Positions 1 to 7,527 of a DNA stretch of 64,000 nucleotides are shown here, in pieces. The stretch comes from Tistrella mobilis (GTDB lineage Bacteria > Pseudomonadota > Alphaproteobacteria > Tistrellales > Tistrellaceae), in contig NZ_JBBIAB010000006.1 of the NCBI RefSeq assembly GCF_039634785.1, positions 124,001-188,000 of the forward strand, written 5' to 3'. The notes beneath the pieces were generated by a model. The model was not told the DNA's origin. It made no database searches and saw nothing but the letters and a program-made list of their open reading frames with translations. How positions within the stretch are numbered: position 1 is the stretch's first letter; every line of letters starts with the position of its first letter. The position numbers were made by a program, and so were the translations under genes.

Positions 1-977
1 TTGCCGGGCAGCAGCAGGCCGAAACCGGCGCCGAGCAGCACCATGGCGAGCTGCAGCCAGAGGATGGTGGGGGCAGCGGCGGCGGCCGTCATGGCCATCA
101 GGCCGAGCAGCGCGCCCGTCTGCACCAGGCGGGCGGGTGCCCAGGCCAGACGGCCGATCACCAGGCCCTGGGTTGCGACCATGGCGAGGGTGGTGAGGGC
201 GAGAAGCGCGCCGCCGCGCTCGATCGAGGCGGCGGCACCCAGGCCGAACTGGTCCTGGAGGCGAAGCGCCGTCACCTGCTGAAGCTGGGCATAGGCGGCA
301 AGCCCGGCGAAGGTGACGACAAGAAAGGGCAGAAGCCGCCCGAGCGGCGGGCGCTGCGCGGCGGGTGCGGTTGCAAGGGCAGGTGCCGGCCGCGGCGCCG
401 CCCGCAGCAGCAGCGCGACCAGAAGCGTGCCGGCGGCGATGGCGAGGCAGAGGATCAGCAGTGCCGCGACCGGCGAGGCGCCGCCCAGACGCCAGGCCGT
501 CATACCGCCCAGGATCGAGCCCAACCCGAAGGCGGCGCCCATCATCCCCATGCCCCCGGCGCGCCGGTCGCGGGCGGTGACATCGGCCAGGAACCCCTGG
601 GCTGCGGGCATGATCCCGGCCGACAGGGCGGCCTGAACCAGCCGGGCCGCGAGCAGCAGGACATAGGCGCGGCCGGCATCGAGCCGGCCGGCATCAAGGG
701 CGTCGAGAACCGCGGCGAGCAGGGCGGGGAAGAGCGCCGCGGCGGCGAGCCCCGCCACCAGCACCGGCCGGCGCCCGATCCGGTCGGCGACATGCCCCCA
801 GACGGGGCCTGCCACCACCATCAGCAGGGCGGAGAGGCCGAGCAGCAGCCCGGTTTCGACATCGCCGAAACCGCGGGCGCGGCCGAGCGGCGGCAGGGTG
901 ATCAGCAGAAAGGCATGGCCGGCGCCGTTGGCGGTGAGGGCGGCAAGCAGGGCGGCGATCGCGGGACGGGTCGACAT
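1..977 (-). CDS. MFS transporter, C-terminus cut by window edge
   Basis: This is a membrane exporter or importer of the major facilitator superfamily. The frame is open from an ATG at 977 to the window edge, giving about 325 residues of a protein that normally has about 400. The translation begins MSTRPAIAALLAALTANGAG and is a run of hydrophobic helices. The loop after helix 2 carries GHVADRIGRRP, the classic MFS motif A. It lies 89 nt downstream of the AraC gene on the same strand. That regulator looks PchR-like and sits behind a Fur-box-like site, so siderophore export is a reasonable guess, but the substrate cannot be read from the sequence. Confidence 0.85.
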   Translation of the reverse strand, partial: MSTRPAIAALLAALTANGAGHAFLLITLPPLGRARGFGDVETGLLLGLSALLMVVAGPVWGHVADRIGRRPVLVAGLAAAALFPALLAAVLDALDAGRLDAGRAYVLLLAARLVQAALSAGIMPAAQGFLADVTARDRRAGGMGMMGAAFGLGSILGGMTAWRLGGASPVAALLILCLAIAAGTLLVALLLRAAPRPAPALATAPAAQRPPLGRLLPFLVVTFAGLAAYAQLQQVTALRLQDQFGLGAAASIERGGALLALTTLAMVATQGLVIGRLAWAPARLVQTGALLGLMAMTAAAAAPTILWLQLAMVLLGAGFGLLLPG

Positions 978-1066
978 GGGGGCAGCGGGCTCCGGATGGG
1001 CGGTCTGCGGATGACCATGCCCGGTCCGGCGGCGGCGCGCCGTCATCTGGCGAAAGGGCGGGGGCG

Positions 1067-2059
1067 CTATCCGCGCCGGAACGCCGCCGGGCTGGTGCCG
1101 TGGCGGGCGCGGAAGGCGGCGGCGAAATGGCTGGAACTGCTGAAGCCGCAGAGAAAGGCGATCTCGGTGACGCTGGCCTCGCCCCGTTCCAGCGCGCGGC
1201 GGGCCTGATCCAGCCGGCGGTCGCGCAGCCAGGCGAAGACCGTGGCGCCATAGGCCTTGCGGAAACAGCGGTTGAGGCGGACATGGCTCATGCCGGCGAG
1301 CGCCGCCAGCTCGTCGAGCGAGGGCGGTTCGGCCATGTCGGCCAGCAGGCGGTCGGCGACCCGGGCGACGGCGCGGCGATCTTCGCGCGCGAGCAGGCCG
1401 GCGGCCGGCTCCGGCGCGGCGCCAGAGCCGGGCCGGTCGGACGCCAGCCAGTCGGCCAGCAGGCCGAGGGCGGCGCTTTCCGCCCTGAGCCGGTCGAGCG
1501 CCGAGACGAGCGGGTTGCCGGTGAGGGCGGAGAGGGCGGCGCGGTCGCCGATCCGTCCCAGGCGCCGCGCCCCGGTGCCCTGGCGCGCGATCCCCGCCTC
1601 GGCCAGCGCCGTGGCGATGCGGTCGAGGTCGAACTTGACCGCGAGCATCGAGGCCCGGTCCTGGGCCGGGGTGAGACGGGTGATCGGCGCATCGTCCAGC
1701 CGGAACAGCCAGACATCGCCTTCCTGGACCTTGTGGGCAGGATCGGGGTGGCCGCAGCCGAACAGGCTGCTGCCCGACAGCCCGAAGGCGAGCACGCCGA
1801 CCGCGCCGCCATGATCGATGCGGGACCGGTAATCCGCCGCCAGCCGGCAGCTGCTGGTGGTGAGGGTCAGACCGGGGCCGGGGCGTGCGGTCCGGAAGCG
1901 CACGGCGCCGACGCTTGTCCCGGGGCCCGAGCCCACCGCCAGCGCATGATCCTGCCAGCCGGGACGGCCGGTCGACAGCCGGTCGAGCAGGCGCGGCCCC
2001 ACGCGGAATTCATGGCGGTCGGGACCGGCGGGGCGAAGCAGGGCGGAATGGTCGGTCAT
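1067..2059 (-). CDS. AraC family regulator, PchR-like
   Basis: This is a 330-residue DNA-binding transcription factor. The last 100 residues hold the double helix-turn-helix: the segment with MSHVRLNRCFRKAYG and then ARRALERGEASVTEIAFLCGFSSSSHF. The pattern YGATVFAWLRDRRLDQARR resembles PchR-type regulators, which sense siderophores. The N-terminal 200 residues would be the ligand domain. A Fur-box-like site lies 54 bp upstream of the start codon, which supports iron control. The next gene downstream is an MFS transporter. The family call is firm; the siderophore role is inference. Confidence 0.88.
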   Translation of the reverse strand: MTDHSALLRPAGPDRHEFRVGPRLLDRLSTGRPGWQDHALAVGSGPGTSVGAVRFRTARPGPGLTLTTSSCRLAADYRSRIDHGGAVGVLAFGLSGSSLFGCGHPDPAHKVQEGDVWLFRLDDAPITRLTPAQDRASMLAVKFDLDRIATALAEAGIARQGTGARRLGRIGDRAALSALTGNPLVSALDRLRAESAALGLLADWLASDRPGSGAAPEPAAGLLAREDRRAVARVADRLLADMAEPPSLDELAALAGMSHVRLNRCFRKAYGATVFAWLRDRRLDQARRALERGEASVTEIAFLCGFSSSSHFAAAFRARHGTSPAAFRRG

Positions 2060-2112
2060 GGGCGGCGGGTCCGGCGGTGGCGCGATGACCCCAGACTAGC
2101 AGATCATGATTT

Positions 2113-2131
2113 GATAATGATAGTTATTCGC
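2113..2131 (-). promoter_or_regulatory. Fur-box-like operator upstream of the PchR-like gene
   Basis: GATAATGATAGTTATTCGC matches 15 of 19 positions of the classical Fur consensus GATAATGATAATCATTATC. It sits in an AT-rich patch of an otherwise GC-rich region, between the TetR stop (2155) and the AraC start (2059). It would repress the AraC-MFS pair when iron is plentiful. Alphaproteobacteria may use Fur, Mur or Irr; which one binds here cannot be told from sequence. Confidence 0.6.
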
Positions 2132-2154
2132 AGAACGTCGGGACCTGTGTGGAC

Positions 2155-2751
2155 TCAGGCCTCAGGCTGGGTCAGGCCGCGGGTGATCAGGTCGAAGATG
2201 TCGTCGAAGGCGCGGTCGACATCGGCTTCGGGCAGCGACCAGTGGCCGACATGGGCGGGGTGATGGAACACCATGGTGGTGCGCAGCACCGCCCAGGCCA
2301 TGGCGCGCGGGTCGCTGAACCGCACCTCGCCCGTGACCATGCCGTCGCTCAACATGCGCGAGATCTGGTCGACCAGCTTGCCGACATGCTCCTGAACCAC
2401 GGCATCAGCCTCGTCCGCCAGCGCGTGATAGACCGCGAACAGCTCGGGATCGTCGAGCACCTTGCCGCGCTTGATCCGGATCAGCCGTTCCAGCCAGCGG
2501 CGCAGGCGCGGCAGGGCCGGGCCGGTTTCGGCGGCAATCTCGCCCAGCGGTTCCGAGACCCGGGCGAGCCAGCGGCTGGCCACCGCCTCGCGCAGGGCGG
2601 TCTTGCTGGGGAAATGGCGGTAGATGCTGCCATGGCTGACGCCAAGCGCACGGGCCACGTCGACGACCGTGGTTTTCTGAAGCCCGAACCGGCGGAGGAC
2701 ATCCTCCGCCGTGTCCAGAATCTGTTCGGGCGTGAGCGCGCCGTCGGCCAA
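2155..2751 (-). CDS. TetR family transcriptional regulator
   Basis: A 198-residue one-domain repressor. Residues about 25-70 form the TetR helix-turn-helix, with VVDVARALGVSHGSIYRHFPSKTALREAV. The C-terminal ligand domain is not specific enough to name an inducer. It lies 27 nt behind an aldo/keto reductase gene on the same strand, so the two are probably one operon. Two inverted repeats upstream of the reductase are the natural candidates for its operator, which would make it an autoregulator. Confidence 0.9.
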   Translation of the reverse strand: MADGALTPEQILDTAEDVLRRFGLQKTTVVDVARALGVSHGSIYRHFPSKTALREAVASRWLARVSEPLGEIAAETGPALPRLRRWLERLIRIKRGKVLDDPELFAVYHALADEADAVVQEHVGKLVDQISRMLSDGMVTGEVRFSDPRAMAWAVLRTTMVFHHPAHVGHWSLPEADVDRAFDDIFDLITRGLTQPEA

Positions 2752-2778
2752 TCCATCTCTCCCCGGGGGGCCGGGGCG

Positions 2779-3813
2779 TCAGACGGCCCCGGTCTCGCTG
2801 TCCAGCATCCGCATCTGCTCGGGCGCGTAGCGCGTCCCGGCCGGGGCATCGGCCGGAATGGCATTGCGGATCCGGGCAAGATCGCCGGATGAGAGCCGGA
2901 TGTCGAGCGCCCCGATCGCTTCGGCCAGCTGGTGACGCCGGCGGGCACCGATCAGCGGCACGATATCCGGGCCCTGGGCCAGCACCCAGGCGATGGCGAT
3001 CTGGGTGGCGGTCACCTCGTATTCGGCCGCAATGTCGTGCAGCACGCCGGTGAGCGCCAGATTGCGTTCCAGATTGTCGCCCGAGAAGCGCGGCAGATGG
3101 GCGCGATAGTCGCCCACCGCCAGCGCCTTGCGCGCCGCCCAGTCGGTGGAAAGCAGGCCCCGGCCGAGCACGCCATAGGCGCTGATCACGGTGCCGAGCC
3201 GGCGGGCGGCGGGCAGGATCGAGGCTTCGATGCCCCGGTCGAGCACCGAATATTCGATCTGCAGCCAGCGCACTGGATGGACCGCTGCGGCGCGCTCCAG
3301 CGTCTGGGCGCTGACTTCCGAGAGGCCCAGATGGCGGACATAGCCGGCCTGGATCATCTCGGCGACGGCGCCGACCGTGTCCTCGATCGGCACGGCGGGA
3401 TCCAGCCGGGCCGGCTGATAGAGGTCGACATAATCGGTGCCGAGCCGCTTCAGGGTATAGGCGAGCGCATTCTTGACCGCGGCCGGGCGGCTGTCGAAGC
3501 CCAGGAAACGGCCCTCGGGGTCGCGCAGCGCGCCGAACTTGACCGCGATGAACACATCCTCGCGCCGCCGGCTCCACAGCGCCTCGCGGATCAGCAGTTC
3601 ATTGTGGCCCTGGCCATAGAAATCGCCGGTATCCAGCAGGAAGATGCCGGCATCGAGGGCGGCATGAACGGTCGCGATGCTTTCGTCGCGATCGGCCGGG
3701 CCATAGGCATCGGACATGCCCATGCAGCCGAGGCCGAGCGCCGGCAGGGTCATCGGGTCGTCGAGCCGGCCGGCGGTGCCGGTGAAGGTCTGGGCGGGAA
3801 CAGATACGGGCAT
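2779..3813 (-). CDS. aldo/keto reductase
   Basis: A 344-residue NAD(P)H-dependent oxidoreductase with the TIM-barrel of the aldo/keto reductase superfamily. The N-terminus has GLGCMGMSDAYGP. The catalytic tetrad is visible as Asp and Tyr in LLDTGDFYGQG, Lys in VFIAVKFG and His in YVRHLGLSEV. The C-terminal cofactor region contains IVPLIGARRRHQL. It is the first gene of a likely two-gene operon with the TetR regulator. Its ribosome-binding region is buried in one arm of a perfect 13-bp inverted repeat. The substrate is unknown. Confidence 0.9.
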   Translation of the reverse strand: MPVSVPAQTFTGTAGRLDDPMTLPALGLGCMGMSDAYGPADRDESIATVHAALDAGIFLLDTGDFYGQGHNELLIREALWSRRREDVFIAVKFGALRDPEGRFLGFDSRPAAVKNALAYTLKRLGTDYVDLYQPARLDPAVPIEDTVGAVAEMIQAGYVRHLGLSEVSAQTLERAAAVHPVRWLQIEYSVLDRGIEASILPAARRLGTVISAYGVLGRGLLSTDWAARKALAVGDYRAHLPRFSGDNLERNLALTGVLHDIAAEYEVTATQIAIAWVLAQGPDIVPLIGARRRHQLAEAIGALDIRLSSGDLARIRNAIPADAPAGTRYAPEQMRMLDSETGAV

Positions 3814-3818
3814 GACAC

Positions 3819-3852
3819 CATCCTCTCTTCATCGGGGTGTGAAGAGAGGATG
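3819..3852 (-). promoter_or_regulatory. perfect 13-bp inverted repeat over the AKR ribosome-binding site
   Basis: CATCCTCTCTTCA (3819-3831) and its exact complement TGAAGAGAGGATG (3840-3852) are separated by 8 nt. On the minus strand the second-read arm ends 5 nt before the ATG at 3813 and contains the purine-rich GAAGAGAGG that should act as Shine-Dalgarno. A hairpin in the mRNA would hide it; as DNA it could equally be a repressor operator. Confidence 0.6.
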
Positions 3853-3862
3853 CGCCTTGTGA

Positions 3863-3884
3863 TGACAGATTTCAATATCTGTCA
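3863..3884 (-). promoter_or_regulatory. 8-bp inverted repeat, candidate TetR operator
   Basis: TGACAGAT (3863-3870) and ATCTGTCA (3877-3884) are exact complements with a 6-nt AT-rich centre. The size and symmetry fit a TetR-family operator. It lies about 50 bp upstream of the aldo/keto reductase start, where the promoter should be. The TetR gene sits at the end of that operon. Confidence 0.5.
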
Positions 3885-3916
3885 GTGAGATTCTTTAAGC
3901 GGTCATCTCACGGCTG

Positions 3917-4876
3917 TCAGGTGGCGCTTTCCTCCCGCGCCGGTTCGTCGAAAAAGGCGGTGGCTGCCGCGGCGATGAAGGCGGAGCGTTCCATCGGCAG
4001 CATATGGGTGATGTCGGCCAGCTGAAGCAGGTCGAAACCGCCGGCGCGGGCGGCCACCGGGGTGATGGCGGCGGTGAAGGGATCGGCGGTGATGCCGGCG
4101 GGGCGGCGGCCGGCGATCATCAGGCTGGGGGCGACCAGCCCAGGCGCGCGCTTCGCCCGGGCGAGCAGATCCCAGAGCCCTTCGGGGGTGTTGCCGCTGT
4201 AGAAGCCGCTTTCGACGGCGGGGGCGCAGGCGAGGCGGAAGCCGCCCTCTTCGGCCGGCACCAACACGGCGGCGGCCAGATCGTCGGGGGCGCCCGGCTC
4301 CATCCAGGCGAATTCCGGCCGCTCGCGGAAGATGCGGGCGAAATCTTCGCGGCTGTCGAAACGGTCGCGGCGGCGCTTCATCCGCTCGGCCATGAAATCG
4401 CGCCCGGCGGCGGCCTCTGTCGCCCCCTCCATCTCGCCGGCCGGGATCAGCGGCGGTTCCATGAAGACCCGGCGATGATAGAGCCGGCCTTCGGCCTGTT
4501 CGGCATGCAGCGACAGCACGCCGGAATAGGAATGGAACAGGGCATCGGGCGGCGTGCCGGCCTCGGCCGCAAGATGGCGGGCGATGGCGGCCTGGTCGGC
4601 GGCAAGCCGGGCCTGGGGCGGGGTCGCGTCGATGCCGGCGGCGTTCAGGCCGTGGCCGCGCAGATCCACCGCCACCACCTCGCGATCCCGCGACAGCGTC
4701 TGCCAGAGGCCGCGATAGGCCAGGGTGGCGAAGCCGACGCCATGGCCCAGGATCACCGGCCGGCGGCCGCTTTCGGCGTAACGCGGGCCGATCCGGGCGA
4801 GGGTGAGGGCGACGCCGTCATCCATCACCAGACGCTCGACCGTGAAGCCGGCATCGGCGAAGGCGTCGGGGATCAC
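3917..4876 (-). CDS. alpha/beta hydrolase
   Basis: A 319-residue alpha/beta-fold hydrolase. I chose the GTG at 4876 because it overlaps the upstream stop codon in a GTGA arrangement; longer versions would run through the upstream gene. HGVGF forms the oxyanion region, DLRGHG follows strand 4, and the nucleophile is probably the first Ser in FHSYSG, where the usual leading Gly is Phe. The catalytic His lies in DITHMLPMER near the C-terminus. It is translationally coupled to the hydrolase/OsmC fusion. The substrate is unknown. Confidence 0.8.
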   Translation of the reverse strand: MIPDAFADAGFTVERLVMDDGVALTLARIGPRYAESGRRPVILGHGVGFATLAYRGLWQTLSRDREVVAVDLRGHGLNAAGIDATPPQARLAADQAAIARHLAAEAGTPPDALFHSYSGVLSLHAEQAEGRLYHRRVFMEPPLIPAGEMEGATEAAAGRDFMAERMKRRRDRFDSREDFARIFRERPEFAWMEPGAPDDLAAAVLVPAEEGGFRLACAPAVESGFYSGNTPEGLWDLLARAKRAPGLVAPSLMIAGRRPAGITADPFTAAITPVAARAGGFDLLQLADITHMLPMERSAFIAAAATAFFDEPAREESAT

Positions 4877-6162
4877 GCCGTCACCGCGCGTGTCCGAACC
4901 AGAATCTCTGAATGCAGCGTCCGATGAACCGGGCATTTGTCGGCAATCTCCATCAGCTTTGCGCGCTGGTCGTCGTCGAGCGGACCGTCGAGAAGGATCT
5001 CCCGGTCGATCACGTCGATCTTGCCCTCGCGGGTTTCGCACTCGGCGCAGTCTCGGGCATGGACCTTGGCATGCGCAAGGGTGACGGTCACACGGGCAAG
5101 CGGCCAGCCCTTGCGATCGGCATACATGCGGATGGTCATCGAGGTGCAGGCGCCAAGTCCGGCCAGCAGATAGTCGTAAGGTGCCGGGCCGCCATCCTGG
5201 CCGCCGACCGCCACCGGCTCGTCGGCGAGCTGGATATGCCGGCCGACCCGGACGGTGTTGCCGAGCCTGCCCCGGCCGTTTTCCGCCACCACCACCCGGC
5301 CTTCGGGCGGCGGCGCGCCGGCCGCGGTGGCGGCATCGACCGCCGCTTCATCGGGTGCACCGGCGCCGGCGCCGTGACGCCGGCCGGCCTGGTCGTCGCG
5401 GGTGTAGCGCGCGGCCCAGGCGGCGATGACGCCGGCGGCATAGGACGCGTCGGCGGCGCCGTTCAGCAGATGGTCGGCGGTGTCGAGCGACACGAAGCTC
5501 TTGGGATGGCGGGCGGCGACGAAGATCCGTGTCGCCTCGTCGATGCCGACGGTCTGGTCGAGGGGCGCATGCATCACCAGCAGCGCCTTGTGCAGCCGGC
5601 CAAGGCCGCGCAGCACATCGGTCTCGCGCACGCCCTGAACGAAATCGCGGGTGACGGTGATGGTGCCCGACCCCAGCGGCAGCACGGCGCGGCCGTCTTC
5701 GAGCGCGTCATCGGCGGCGCGGCCCAGATGGTGCAGAATGTGTTCGGGGGCGGAGGGCGCGCCGATGGTGGCGACGGCGCGCACGGCGGCGAGCCTGGGG
5801 GCCGCCGCCAGTACGGCGGTGCCGCCCAGGCTGTGGCCGATCAGCAGGACCGGCGCTGCATGGCTCCGCTCCAGCCAGCCGGCGGCCAGGATGATGTCTT
5901 CGACATCGGCGGCAAAATCGGGTGCCGGCGGCTCGCAACCTTCACCGCTGCCGGTGAAATCCACCCGAAGCACGCCGAAGCCTTCCGCCGCCAGCCCCCG
6001 CGCGATGCGGGTGGCCGCGGTGCTGGCGGCAGAGCAGGTGAAGCAATGGGCGAAAATCGCCCAGCCGGCCGTGACCGCCCCGCCCTCGGGCAGGTCGACC
6101 AGAACCGGCAGCGGCCGGCCGTCACGGCCGGCAATCTCAGGGCGGAGCGGCGGGGAGGCCAT
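4873..6162 (-). CDS. bifunctional alpha/beta hydrolase / OsmC family protein
   Basis: A 429-residue fusion. Residues about 1-260 are an alpha/beta hydrolase with the nucleophile Ser111 in GHSLGG and a His in DTADHLLNG. Residues about 285-429 are an OsmC/Ohr-type domain, with one Cys in GLGACTSMTIRMYADRKG and the second in DKCPVHRTLHSE, the redox pair used to reduce organic peroxides. This fusion architecture is widespread in proteobacteria. It is followed with a 4-nt overlap by a second hydrolase gene. The physiological substrate is not established from this sequence. Confidence 0.9.
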   Translation of the reverse strand: MASPPLRPEIAGRDGRPLPVLVDLPEGGAVTAGWAIFAHCFTCSAASTAATRIARGLAAEGFGVLRVDFTGSGEGCEPPAPDFAADVEDIILAAGWLERSHAAPVLLIGHSLGGTAVLAAAPRLAAVRAVATIGAPSAPEHILHHLGRAADDALEDGRAVLPLGSGTITVTRDFVQGVRETDVLRGLGRLHKALLVMHAPLDQTVGIDEATRIFVAARHPKSFVSLDTADHLLNGAADASYAAGVIAAWAARYTRDDQAGRRHGAGAGAPDEAAVDAATAAGAPPPEGRVVVAENGRGRLGNTVRVGRHIQLADEPVAVGGQDGGPAPYDYLLAGLGACTSMTIRMYADRKGWPLARVTVTLAHAKVHARDCAECETREGKIDVIDREILLDGPLDDDQRAKLMEIADKCPVHRTLHSEILVRTRAVTA

Positions 6163-6301
6163 GGGCGCGCATCCTTGGGCCAGGTGGACGGGATGCCTGC
6201 CATGCTACCGCCCGGTATGGGGGACCGCCAGTCATGCGACTTTGGGGCGCGGGCCTGCTATAGCTCCGACAGGCACGGCCAAAGGATCGGCGCTCATGCG
6301 T

Positions 6302-6652
6302 TTATGCGCCATATTGCGGCTCTTCCGCCGCTTCCCGAAGCGCACCGACGACCCATTCATTCAGGCTTTTGCCCGCAGCAGCCGCAGCAATGACTGCCGC
6401 CGCATGATCCTTTGGGTCAAGGCGAACATTGAACTTGCCCGAGAATTTGCGGCGCGGCTCGATGCCTTTTTCCCGACACATGTCGAGATAGATGGCGAGC
6501 GACTTTCGACCTTCCTCAATCAGCTCGTTGACGCTTTCCGCATAGAAATCGGCTCCACCGCTCAGGCCGATAAATTCACCGCGCAGCATCCGGATCTCGG
6601 GGTCGAAGGCGATAATTGCCTTTTCGCCATTGATTTCGAGGACATTGTTCAT
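6302..6652 (-). CDS. hicB: HicB-family antitoxin
   Basis: A 116-residue antitoxin of a type II toxin-antitoxin pair. The N-terminal half (MNNVLEINGEKAIIAFDPEI, then FYAESVNELIEEGRKSLAIYLDMCREKG) is the degenerate RNase-H-like HicB fold. The C-terminal half (FNVRLDPKDHAAAVIAAAAAGKSLNEWVVGAL) is a ribbon-helix-helix DNA-binding domain. I take the ATG at 6652, which overlaps the toxin stop as ATGA, rather than the longer frame from 6679. It should neutralise the HicA-like product and repress the pair. Confidence 0.85.
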   Translation of the reverse strand: MNNVLEINGEKAIIAFDPEIRMLRGEFIGLSGGADFYAESVNELIEEGRKSLAIYLDMCREKGIEPRRKFSGKFNVRLDPKDHAAAVIAAAAAGKSLNEWVVGALREAAEEPQYGA

Positions 6653-6903
6653 GGCTTTACTCCGTGCTCTTCCAGCCACTTACGGATGCTGGCAACAGCG
6701 CCTTTGTCAGTGTCAGGAGAAGGATGTGGCCGATGAAAGACGCGCACCTCGTCAAACAGGAACACACCCACCCGCGAACCTTCCCGCTCACTGATTTCTG
6801 CCCCAAGAGCCGTGAACAGCAATTCGATGTCGGTCCAGCGGATGGAGCCGCTGACCGGGCGGGCGAAGATCAGTTCCAGCGTGGCTCTATGGCGCTTTTT
6901 CAT
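6649..6903 (-). CDS. hicA: HicA-family toxin
   Basis: An 84-residue mRNA-interferase-type toxin. The sequence shows RWTDIELLFTALGAEI, then VFHRPHP with the candidate catalytic His, and ends RKWLEEHGVKP. This is the dsRNA-binding-like HicA fold. It precedes and overlaps hicB by 4 nt. The promoter region at 6904-6935 is unusually AT-rich for this genome and contains a 10-bp palindrome that could be the HicB operator. Confidence 0.82.
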   Translation of the reverse strand: MKKRHRATLELIFARPVSGSIRWTDIELLFTALGAEISEREGSRVGVFLFDEVRVFHRPHPSPDTDKGAVASIRKWLEEHGVKP

Positions 6904-6909
6904 GTGAGA

Positions 6910-6919
6910 ATAGTACTAT
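6910..6919. promoter_or_regulatory. ATAGTACTAT palindrome upstream of hicA
   Basis: A perfect 10-bp palindrome 7 bp upstream of the hicA start, inside the AT-rich promoter patch. The C-terminal ribbon-helix-helix of HicB would bind such a site. Position and symmetry only. Confidence 0.35.
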
Positions 6920-7127
6920 AATTTAATACCAATTCAAGCCGAAACGGGGGCAGGGTGCAAAGGTGAAATCTCTCCACACTTAGTGATGGGGGCCGGTCCG
7001 AGGCGGCCGCGTATGGTGAACGGAGGTCTGGCGTTCCGCTCCCTGCCCCGTCTTATCGCCCAAAAGGACGGGGACCCGCCGCCGCGGGGGCGGCGTGGTG
7101 GTCCCCGCCGGGGTGGGGCGGGTGGGG

Positions 7128-7445
7128 TCAGCGGGCCGGGTCGGGCGGCGGGGCCGGTTTGCGGTTGCGGGTCACACCGGAATTGGGGTCCGAATGCGAG
7201 GGCGGGTCGCTGGCCGGGAAGGTCTCTTCCAGGGCTTCGTCGACCCGTTCCTCCTCGTGCTCTTCGGCTTCGGTCTCCGCATCTTCGGCGGGGTCGTCGT
7301 CGATGCGGGCGTTGCCGGGCTCGGTCTGGGACGGCGGGTCGCTGGCGGGGAAGCTCTCCTCAAGCGCCTCGTCCAGGCGCTCGTCGGTATGGGCCCGGGC
7401 GGCTGTCTCGTCAGCCTCGTCGGCGGGGGATTTCCGGTTGGTCAT
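7128..7445 (-). CDS. small acidic protein with duplicated DEALEESFPASDPPS motif
   Basis: A 105-residue, strongly acidic, Pro-rich protein with no signal peptide and no predicted membrane segment. It contains two near-identical copies of the motif: ERLDEALEESFPASDPPS (about residues 22-39) and ERVDEALEETFPASDPPS (about 70-87), separated by an Asp/Glu-rich linker. FPASDP-type motifs recur in small uncharacterised proteobacterial proteins, so the frame is real, but no function is known to me. It has its own position between hicA and amn with no operon partner. The function is unassigned. Confidence 0.75.
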   Translation of the reverse strand: MTNRKSPADEADETAARAHTDERLDEALEESFPASDPPSQTEPGNARIDDDPAEDAETEAEEHEEERVDEALEETFPASDPPSHSDPNSGVTRNRKPAPPPDPAR

Positions 7446-7527
7446 AGGGTCCTCCTGTTCGGGGGCGCACCTCTCATATGTCGATGCATGCCCGGAGGTA
7501 CAACCCGCGAAACCCCGATCTGGTGCC

